NCBI GenBank assembly: GCA_038380435.1
Contig: JAWZYU010000007.1
Span: 85,760,334-85,824,333 of the forward strand
DNA from: Ryuthela nishihirai
Taxonomy: Eukaryota > Arthropoda > Arachnida > Araneae > Heptathelidae
Reading direction: 5' to 3'
Length of the DNA stretch: 64,000 nt
The notes below the pieces were generated by a model, which saw only the letters and a list, made by a program, of their open reading frames with translations, did not search any database and had not been told where the DNA came from. Position 1 is the first letter of the stretch. Every line of letters starts with the position of its first letter. The translations under genes and the position numbers were made by a program. Shown here in pieces: positions 55,516 to 64,000 of this stretch.

Positions 55516-58500
55516 AGAGTTAAAAATCAATCATTCTTTCAGAGTCACGAAGTCTGCAATTTTGTTCCCTTTTTATTGAAAATATATGCTTTATGATATT
55601 TTCATGCCAGCAAAATATGTTTTTATGACTATAAGAAAAAAACTTTAGAAATCAATAAAGCTGCTTCCAGTGCAGAAAAAAAATCCTTGCTATTCTGTTC
55701 ACAATTACAGTTTTTCATATCTCTGCTTCTTTATTTCCTGATAGCTGCTAATTATAATTTTCATCAGTTCAGAAGTTGATTCTTTCATAAAGCAGCATTA
55801 TAAGCTAGTTTCACTTTCTTTAAAAGCTTTAATTGATTTTAACTTTCTGTGATGCTTGTAAAGTTAGTCAGAATGAACAAGCATAGAAACTTCACGTGGT
55901 GGATAATTTTCATGGAAATATTACTTTCACACAACAGAAACAAAAAGTGCTGTTCTTTGCAATATTTGTTTAGTGTCTTCAATAGTCTCTTTTACATATT
56001 ATTTCAAGTATCTGATTTTTAAGTTCGTATCTTTTATCAGAAAGAAATGATGTAGCCTGAAACTCTCATAGCTTTGCAACGTTAATTAACCTGTTAATGA
56101 CTTGAGAAATTTGAATTTTATTTCAGTTATTGTAATTTATGGTTTGCAGCCATTTTAATTCTATAAATACAAAATGTATATTTAATTCAAGTGTTTCAGA
56201 TAAAAATTAGTCAGTCTGATTTCTGAAAATATTTTGAAAAGTTTTTAAGAACGTTAAATGCTTTTTTATTTTGTAAACGTGAGATAAATATCTATATAAG
56301 TTTGTTTCTCCAGATAAATCTTTGGTAGTTTACCTTTTAAATGATTATTTATAACAAAACTTCTGTTTCAATATATGTCTACTCAACACATAAGAGCTTA
56401 ATCTTCTTTTAAATATTTAAAAACAATTCTTTGCTATCATGTCACTTCAATTTTTTTTTCTCCCAGAAGGGAAACATTAATTTCCACTCTAATAAGTTTT
56501 CTGATTTTATTACACAGGCTTCGTAAATAACGGCTATTTAAATCGTATATGTTATGAATTATCTACTGATTATTTAATATATAGGCATTTGGTACGTTTC
56601 ATTAAGCATGACGTTTTTGACAACGAAATTTGGGAGAGAGTTTTTCAGGAACCTATTTAAAACAAAAGGAAATTTTAAAAGAGATGTAAATACAAAGTAT
56701 CTTCAAGGAAGCAAGACTTAATCGTTGATCTAATTTATTTACTACGTTGGAAACAATTGAGTCAGTCACACATTTAAGGAACAGTATGCAACATATGAAT
56801 GTCTTGACGGAACATAGCTTCAAAAGTCAGATTAAATCTGTATATATTCCGAGTCAGTGAACATTTATTTTATTTATATTTCCTATTAATGCAAGCTTTG
56901 CTCTTGCAGTTCTCTTGATAAATGTTTCCACCTTTCAATAGCTGGCTACAAGATATAATTGTGAGAATTCATATTATTACTATTTTCTCAGAAAATGTCC
57001 ATAGCTTTAGCATTCAAATTGAATACTGGAAGAGAAATTCAGATTTTAGAGAAATGTTTATGACACTGAATGCGTAGAAGCATTGAAAAATCAATTTTGT
57101 TTTAGTATATAATGAATTTGTGTTTCATCAACACGGGCAGTAATCATTAAGAGGTAGATAAGTATTCAGATCAGATTTAATATTGTAAGCAAATATTAAT
57201 GAATATTAAAAGGAATTTTCATTAAGAAATATGACACAGCACTATTATTTGCAAAGAACATTCTTTTCATGTGTGATTAAACATTACAGCTAAAATCTGA
57301 GCTGTGTGAAAATTGAAGTTGAAAATACATACTAACAAAATAAAAGCAATGTTCTTTTTTTTATTGTTTATATCTCTTTTATCTAATTCTTGGCATGTTA
57401 ACTTTGTTCATTTTTCATGCAAATCAGGAGATAAATTCAGTTATGTTTGTCAGTTGTTTTTTCTTAACTTTTGAGAGTTTGGTTTTTAAATCCTACAAAT
57501 TTGTTTGCATCAACATTTCTGCTTCCATAGAAAAAGACTTAGACGAAATCTCTGTTCTCATTTGATTGTGGGTGTAATCACTTACTAAATGATGGTACTT
57601 ATAAAAATAAATAAATCTTCAATTAATAGCTTAACTGTGATTTAACACTTCGAATTATTGTTAAAGGTTAAGTTTGTTTTTCATCCCTTTTAACATTAAT
57701 TCATTTTTTAAAAGCTGATAGTAATGAAAATAAACAAAATAAACAAATAACTACCGTTTCGACAACAAAGATGACAACAGATATTGAATTCTCGACATCC
57801 TATTCCTTCTAGGAAGTGGCTAGTTACTGGTGAAAACAATGACTGCTATGATATTAATATATAGTCCACGGGATGCAATCTTAAAATTTCTACTGAAATT
57901 TCACGTCCACGTGCACACCACCAATAACAACACACGTCATCGACTCCTTCCACTCAGCAGATGGTTATCCAAGGATTTGCAGCTGCTCGCCATTTTTGAA
58001 TTTATTTGCATCTTCTAGTGCACGCCAACAAATTTCCACCAAAATCTACTGCTCTTAACACGTAGGAAACAAAACAAAAAACAAAAGGAAACACGTGGCT
58101 TTATTTCTCGGTTGACATCAACGATACGGATGCCGGGAAACTGTGCAGCCTCCAACTATCCATTGTCCGGGGATGGGTTGCACTGAAGCATCTCGTGCAG
58201 AAACACTTGCCGCCGCTTGCCACCGGCTCTCGTCAGGTGGCGCTGCTGCACAGTGCCAGCGGCATCAGCCAGTGCTAGTAAGAAACATTCGGGTTGGGTT
58301 GACCCTGGATGGGATTTTCCCGTTTCATGTAGTTTGTGCCATTCGTAATGCATAAGATGGTAAAAGAAGCAACGAAGATGCTTTTAATTTTGTCCCTCCC
58401 ATGACAATAATATCACGAAGTGCCTCAGATAATTTCATTTCATAATTGAGGTTTTGAAAGTGACATAGGGCGCAAATAATCAGCTATTGTTAAAGCGTCT

Positions 58501-59120
58501 TTCCTACATTACTGTGGAAGTTGGTTACAACTTAAGACTCTGGCTGCATTCTTTGTAATTATCTCGTGCAGAGACAGGCTCTAATGAAAGCGGAATGTAA
58601 TTAAAGAAGCAAGTGTAGGAAGTGAAAGAAGTGGAGTGGAGTTAGAATTGAACGGTATGAAAACCAAAAGGAATCAGTTCAGTTTTTAGTAACTTTTGGA
58701 AAACTTGAAAAGCATTTCTATTTTCTACTTAAAAAAAATTTATAAATCTTTACTTCAGACTTTTGTGCAGCACTCGCATATCTATACAACAACTATCCCT
58801 TAAAGTGTTTAAAATACAAAATGTTTTCTTTTTTAATTTGCTTATTACGAAACGAAGCGTTTTCGTAGTCCGACAAAAGAAGCTTGATAAGTTATAAATT
58901 ATTATGTAATTATAAATTTAAAAAATTGCTCTTAAGAGGCCAAAATACGATTTTACACATCATTTACTCGTGATGTGAAAATAGAGTTTCTTCGCAACTC
59001 CTTGCACATGAAAAGAAAACGAAAAGTGGTATGATGGTATTGAATTAGCAGTTTAAACTGGTTGTTTATTCTGTGCTTATATATGATTACTGGGCAAATA
59101 TCTATAAATAATAAAATAGT
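55516..59120. other. Repeat-poor AT-rich flank of the large gene
   Basis: Apart from the GC-richer patch near 58.2 kb I see no SINE, LINE, transposon end or convincing coding frame. The absence of SINEs over several kilobases, in a window where they otherwise occur every 2-3 kb, suggests an intron or regulatory region under some constraint. Confidence 0.5.
57755..58345 (-). promoter_or_regulatory. GC-richer, transposon-free patch; candidate first exon/promoter region of the large gene
   Basis: The part at about 58130-58340 is clearly richer in G+C and CpG than its surroundings and is open in frames on both strands without resembling any protein. It lies ~3.6 kb upstream of the coding exon within the repeat-poor block. 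A weak donor-like ACG|GTAGTT occurs at 57755/57754 on the minus strand. A 5' UTR exon with a ~3.2 kb intron would fit, but this is inference; an unrelated regulatory region or chance composition is possible. Confidence 0.2.
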
Positions 59121-59123
59121 AAA

Positions 59124-59312
59124 TATTCCCTCAAGCTGCTGATAGCCACAGATGTCTGAGAGGAGCCTGTCAGTTTAATGCGCCATAGAGAAATCCGTGA
59201 GGAAGGCAGGAGACCTCAGCAGAAAGACAACACAAGCATGCCTTACCAGGGGCTCGAACCCAGGTCCCTTTGATCTGTAGCCAAGCACGCTAACCATTCG
59301 GGTGTCTGATTA
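59124..59312 (-). mobile_element. Family B SINE inside Jockey-like sequence
   Basis: B box GGGTTCGAGCCCCTGG and 3' end CAGCTTGAGGGAATA on the minus strand. It borders the RNase H part of the Jockey-like fragment at 59313. Confidence 0.88.
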
Positions 59313-60114
59313 TAGTCCTTCGTACCGAATCCGCTATTCATTCTGCATACTATGCTTTGTGATATAGCTATAAGTTCTGCAATGATAATAGAAGTATTGC
59401 TGTTAGTTTTAAATTTAACTTTATAATTGTCCTCCATCGCTATGTAGGCTCCAGAATCTCAGGATCATGTGAGCCATCTGTATATATTTTGTATTGTTCT
59501 TTATGTATTCCTTGCTAAATATTAATAGTTATATACGTGGTAAATTGTTCGAGATAATGAGATGTACTTTTGTCTAAGGTGGTAATCTATCTTCCTTTCT
59601 ATTAAATTTAACATTTTTCGTTGGCTGTAGATGGTATGATTTCTGATGTTTATGACGATCTCTGCTTTGATTTCCTTTTGGTTATTTTTTTTTGTAGTAT
59701 GATGTGTTGAGGATGATTTATTCTAAGTCTCACATAAGATTGAATAAGGAGATCTTGTTTCCTTTGTGCCAGGGGCGGAATAGAGGTCTTTGCAAGCAGT
59801 GAGGTAATAGTCCATTCTTCTAACTGCCCTGTACATAATCTAATAATATTGTTTTGCTTATTTTCTAATTTTCTATTGTTTCAAATTGCAGTAGTATTAA
59901 TGATTGCCAGTCCATATTTTCTCCTTGGTCTTACTACATTTGTGTACAGTTTGAGCATGTTTGGTGGATTGCAGATCCATCTTGTTCCTCCAACACATCT
60001 AAATAAGTGAAAGTGTCTTTTACTTGCTTCCTTCAGTGCATTTAAATCTGTGGTCGAAATGAGCCTATTCCCCAAGGTGATGCCAATGAATTTGAAGTTA
60101 TTTACATAGATACA
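59313..60114 (-). pseudogene. Jockey-like LINE fragment (reverse transcriptase end and RNase H start)
   Basis: From 60110 down the minus strand: FKFIGITLGNRLISTTDL, then CNPPNMLKLYTNVVRPRRKYG (palm/thumb region of Jockey-type polymerase), RLCTGQL, PPLAQRKQDLL, and the start of an RNase H with YTDGS near 59490 and AELIAI near 59380. Stops and frameshifts are present. It is cut on the left by a family B SINE and on the right by an RTE-like fragment. Confidence 0.65.
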
Positions 60115-60955
60115 TGCTTACAGAATCCTCATGCAGCCACAAGCTATGGAGGTCCAACCAGAATGAGAAATTTTGTTCTCCAAAACGTCTGTTTTGAGCT
60201 TAAGCTGCTGCATTTGGCTACGGTAGGCTAATTCTAGCAAGGTTCTGTTTGACATTGTCTGACTGTCGCATTCTAGGTTTCTCCCTTTTCCTGAAGCCCT
60301 TAGACATGTTGTTCCAGCTTTTCGACAATCTACAGCTATGTATACGAGAAACTTGACCAAAACCAATGCGGCCTCCTTTTGCAGAGTAAATTGCAAAAAG
60401 GCGGTTGTCTACTCCTTTGCCTAACCTCATTATTACTTAAAAGTCAAACCACCTAATGCCCAAGATACTGCGTAAACATCTAGAATCAAAGGCATCAAGT
60501 TTCCTGTCATCTTGCTCAGAAAGGGTCCACGTTTCACTACCATAACTAACCCTAGAAAGAACCAAACTATTACACAGCCAAATTTTATTCTTATGTTGTA
60601 TATGCCTATTTCTCCACACTCTCCATCGATTTCCACACTCTCCATCTCACAGCAATCCCTATTCCTCTGTTTATCTCATGCCGCATATCACCTGTATTTA
60701 TTTACATAGATCCCGATTACATAGCTGGGATATTTGTTCAAGAGTGCAGCAGTTCAAAACAACTGAAGAACCATTTTCTTAACCAATTTTCATCACTTTA
60801 GTTTTCTCTCTGTTCATTACCAAACCCAATCTATTTCCAGTCTCATCAACAGCTCTAATGAAATAATTTATCTCATCAACATCATTAGCCAACAGGGCCA
60901 AATCATCTGCATAATCAAATCAGAAATTTGAAATCTCTAGACCATTTAAGACCAA
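60115..60955 (-). pseudogene. RTE-like LINE 3' fragment, 5'-truncated
   Basis: Same family as 20498-24386. From the right: remains of the YADD region near 60910, NREKTKVMK near 60800, HKNKIWLCNSLVLSRVSYGS and DAFDSRCLRSILGIRWF near 60440-60600, then the C-terminal tail, ending with a degenerate GCTGCATGAGGAT 3' end at about 60120. It directly abuts a Jockey-like fragment at 60114. Confidence 0.75.
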
Positions 60956-61037
60956 AAACTATTAACAGCATTTTTTCAGTCATCCATTATTTCACATAAA
61001 GTTTTAAGGAATTTTAAGGAGTGCTAATAAAATAATA

Positions 61038-61238
61038 AAATAAATACCCCCTCAAGCAGCTGCTTGCCACGGAGGTCTGACAGGAGCCTGTCAGTTTATA
61101 TGCCAAAGTAGAAGATCTGAGAGGATGGCAGGACCTCAGCAGACAACCGACACATACATCCATGCCTTACTCGGTGGCTCGAACCCAGGTCCCTTAGATC
61201 AGTAGCCAACCGTGCTAACCACTCGGCCACGGGACAGC
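61038..61238 (-). mobile_element. Family B SINE, full length
   Basis: Head GTCCCGTGGCCGAGTGGTTA, B box GGGTTCGAGCCACC, 3' end GCAAGCAGCTGCTTGAGGG with a TATTTATTTTATTATTTTATT tail. Confidence 0.92.
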
Positions 61239-61519
61239 TAAGGAGTGTTAAGGGGTAAAAAAATAAAAGTTTTGAGGAGTGTAAAGGAAAAACTTCATTC
61301 TCTTTGAAACGATTTTTCCACATGCGCCAGAGACGAAATGCGTTCTTCTAGTTTTTTCTTGTTTAAAACTACAATTTCCTATATTTTGTTGCTGCACTAT
61401 TTTAAATTTTTAAGCCATAACTCAGTTAACATTGTATAAACATACCGTATATAAATGAAAACATTAGTTGCTTTAGTCTTCGTATTGAACAATATTGCAA
61501 TAACAAACTGAGTAGTAAG

Positions 61520-61670
61520 GGCAAAATAGCTAAACGCTTAACACGCTTGTATGCAGAACAAAAAGATTTGGGTTCGAGTTTCGAATAATGCATGGATATT
61601 TCCTTTCTGATGTGTGGTGGTCTTTCTGCTGAGGTTTTGTTTTCTCCACAAATCTCTTTCAGGTCTTCGT
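61520..61670 (+). mobile_element. Family B SINE, diverged
   Basis: TTGGGTTCGAGTTTCGAATA, ATGCATGGATATTTCC and TTTCTGCTGAGGTTTTG match the head end and body. The 3' third is missing. Confidence 0.6.
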
Positions 61671-62279
61671 TACAAATCTGAGAGAAATTAGTAATTTATA
61701 AGAAAAAATAACCGAATAACATAAGAGAAATCATAGGAAAGGTAAAGAGGGTTAGATTCCAAATAGAGATGAATTCCGGCTCAAATATTTGAGCTCGAAC
61801 CGGTTAAAGAAAAAATATTTTGGCACGTCGTAAAGTACATATACAGAAATGCATGCCGCTAAACAATTTTTTTTAATTCATTCTGTTTTCTGTTATTAAG
61901 GGCTTTTACAAAACTATAAATATTGCAATGCAAAGTTAAAAAAATCCAATGCTATTTCGAATTAAAGGTTTTAGAATTTTTTTTTTTTGAAACTAACAGG
62001 TCTTTAGTAGCCTCAGTGTAAACTTTAAAGGCAATTCATTAATGCGACTCTCTTAAAAAATAATCAAAAGATGAATACTGTTAATTGATTTTTAATTACT
62101 AAATATTGATTTAAATGTTAAAATGAAACTCGAAAGAAATAATTAATTTCACTTTCTTGATTTTTTTTTTTTTTCAAAATTCTGTTCAAAAGTGGAAATT
62201 TCAATTCTGACCAATCCCAACCCTGAACCATCTGCGCGATTTCAAGCCATGGATATTTTCTTTCTGATGTGTGTTCTCT
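61671..62279. other. AT-rich sequence, nothing recognised
   Basis: No supported feature between a decayed SINE and the Tc1-like relic. Confidence 0.5.
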
Positions 62280-62633
62280 TTCTGTTGAAATCCGCCTTCA
62301 TCGCAGTGCAATTGGGAAGATCCAAGGTGCTGCAATGTGACCAACCTTGTTGGCCACAATCCCAGCAACATCGTACATATGTGGCGCCAGTGGGATCAAG
62401 AAGGATCCAGCACACACTGACAAGGGTCAGGAAGATGATATATGACCATGGAGCGACAGAACCGCCATTTGCGACGCATGACATTGCGTGACAGATTCGT
62501 AACTACAACGCAACTATAAAGGAACTATCAACAGTTAATACACCGAATACCTATCAGGAGGAGAGTAAACAACAGTCTTTTACAGTTTTCATTGCAAGTC
62601 TATCATCCGGCACTGCGTTTGCCCTTCACATTC
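62280..62633 (+). pseudogene. Tc1-like transposase N-terminal relic
   Basis: Forward frames with shifts read GHNPSNIVHMWRQWDQEGS, then RRMTLRDRFVTTTQL and PIRRRVNNSLLQ...HPALRLPFT. This is the paired-type helix-turn-helix order of Tc1 transposases (DRF-T arrangement and RVxNxL...RPxxR-P). It stops where the Jockey-like element begins at ~62634, so the LINE 3' end probably landed in it. Confidence 0.6.
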
Positions 62634-64000
62634 TGCCCACATGCAAGAATGTGTTCAGTGGTGTCGCCTCCACATGCAAGCATGTGTTCAGTGGTGTCGC
62701 TTCTTTCATGCCTTGAAAGTTAAAACAAAGAAAACGATTTAAAATATGTTTGACAATTAAAACGCTGTCACAAAACTCGCACTTAGGTTCGACTGACAGT
62801 AGAAGAAAAGAATGAGTAATAAATGAATGACCTAGGCGAATCCGAGCAAGTACAACTTCCCTCTTGCGATTCCTGCGCAAACATGATTGCCATGATTTGA
62901 TAATAGGCTTGATCTAAAACAGTTTATTTGCGATCTTCGTAACAACGATCTCTGCCATTTTGCCCAGAGCTTGATGGTAATACATTGCCAGAAGTCCTGA
63001 TATAGAACGGCAGAGGAGAGCCGGATAGAGGCGTGGCCGACTTGGTAGCAGGGTCTGCCAAGTCATTGCCCTAATGCTGATGTGATTGGGCATCCAATAG
63101 AAAGGTAGTTCAAGGTGGTTGCCAAACGATGGAGCTGCTGTCGAATCTTGTACAGAATAGGATGAGATGGAAGCCTCCCCAAAATCAAAGCTTGTAGCGA
63201 GTTAAGTGAGTTGGTGTAAAGAACACACCGACGATGACACTTAGCCACTACGTTGTCCAAGGTAAGGCTGATAGTGTAGATGTCGTCTCTCGACAGTTAA
63301 GATGGAACACTGCAGTGGGTCCGCAGTGATTACATCAGTGCAGGCCATGGTCAATCCCACTGATATGCCAGATTTTCAGCCATCTGTGGAAACAAGCAAG
63401 AAGCCTGGATAATCAGCACAGTGGGGTGGCAAAGAGCAACTGGTACACACAATCGGACGTCCCGTCCTTCAAAGAGAAAAATCACAGGGAGGAGTAACAG
63501 CGAGCCATGGTAGAATTGACTCAGCTGCCGACTGTACAATGCTATTGAGACTGGTGTTAATGTCTTTGAGGTAGCCTTGGACATGAGAACCAAAAAGACG
63601 AAAATCTGTTGAACTAAATGGAAAACAGCGAAACCATTTCCCACTTAGGACTGAAAAAGCAGTCCCCAAGTGCGATGGTCTAGTAGTGATCACAATTTAG
63701 ACATATATTATTGGGATAACTACTGATGGTGAGGAGATAAAATGGTCTCAAGATAAAGACTCTGGATCTGAGGTGAGGAAGGCCCTGTGCAACCATGGAT
63801 GGCCTGATGGTGGAGAGGGTCCAGAACGTTCACAACCAAATCCTGGGCAGAGTCGTACACCTGCAATCCGTAGTATACAATTACAATGGTACAGGTACAG
63901 GTGGTGCAGGTGCAACAAGTGCACAGTACAGGTAGAGCAAAGAACATCAGTCTACAGTCGGCTCTACAGAAGAGAAAGGAGAGAGCCTTTACAATGTTTA
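62634..64000 (-). pseudogene. Jockey-like LINE 3' portion, continuing past the window
   Basis: From the window edge leftward: a polymerase C-terminus with VYDSAQDLVVNVLDPLHHQ and PQIQSLYLE (63947-63720), a linker with FGSHVQGYLKDIN (about 63550), an RNase H with YTNSLNSLQAL, SHPILYKIRQQLHRL (63063-63260), and a C-terminal zinc-binding-like part with ARIRLGHSFITHSF, CEFCDS and VKHIL (62626-62880). The catalytic Asp of YTDSL is Asn here. Multiple frame breaks mark a dead copy. The remainder lies outside the window. Confidence 0.75.

Noticed and set aside
1..64000. CRISPR array, prophage, operon or toxin-antitoxin system
   Set aside because: The window is eukaryotic nuclear DNA; the tandem repeats have no spacers of constant length and no associated genes.

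Overview
This is a gene-poor, AT-rich stretch of an animal nuclear genome, most likely an arthropod and plausibly a spider or other chelicerate. The lineage guess rests on general character only: sparse genes, GT-type splice junctions, abundant tRNA-derived SINEs, and RTE-, Jockey-, Tc1-, mariner-, piggyBac- and hAT-type relics. Nothing in the window looks bacterial, and no operons, CRISPR arrays, rRNA genes or intact tRNA genes were seen.

Only one convincing host gene is visible. A single ~3.9 kb coding exon on the minus strand (54515 down to 50583) encodes 1311 residues of a Ser/Pro-rich, probably disordered cytoplasmic protein and ends at a consensus splice donor. It sits in the largest stretch of the window without recognisable transposons (about 49.9-59.1 kb). 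A possible 5' UTR acceptor lies at 54578 and a GC-richer patch at 58.13-58.34 kb. A second coding-like remnant (minus strand, 39320-39619, one internal stop) has no recognised family.

The rest is a record of nested mobile elements. (i) Two tRNA-derived SINE families: family A (about 20 copies, ~390 bp when full length) and family B (about 8 copies, ~195 bp). (ii) An RTE-like LINE (20498-24386, minus) that sits inside a minisatellite and is itself broken by a family A SINE with a 15-bp target duplication; four further fragments of the same family are present. (iii) Two Jockey-like LINE 3' portions (59.3-60.1 kb; 62.6 kb to the window end). (iv) A non-autonomous LTR retrotransposon (34848-38702, minus) with LTRs, GTTAT target duplications, gag and a degenerate protease but no polymerase or integrase. 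(v) Broken Tc1/mariner elements at 15.5, 40.8-42.0 and 62.3 kb. (vi) Two nearly identical 528-bp piggyBac-type MITEs in opposite orientation. (vii) hAT-like non-autonomous elements, one filled with about 1 kb of minisatellite. (viii) A cluster of foldback palindromes at 18.9-19.6 kb.

Degenerate minisatellites recur at 5.7, 14, 20-24, 26.7, 30.6, 45.6, 49.5 and 54.6 kb. Many apparent short reading frames are artefacts of these arrays or of SINE bodies.

How the parts may work together: SINEs show LINE-style insertion (target duplications and 5' truncation). Family B shares its last ~11 bases with the 3' end of the RTE-like LINE, suggesting that this LINE mobilises it. I found no convincing new multi-gene system. 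The best leads are this SINE/LINE tail sharing, the satellite-carrying hAT-like element, the foldback cluster, the template-switch palindromes inside SINEs, and the unidentified large protein.
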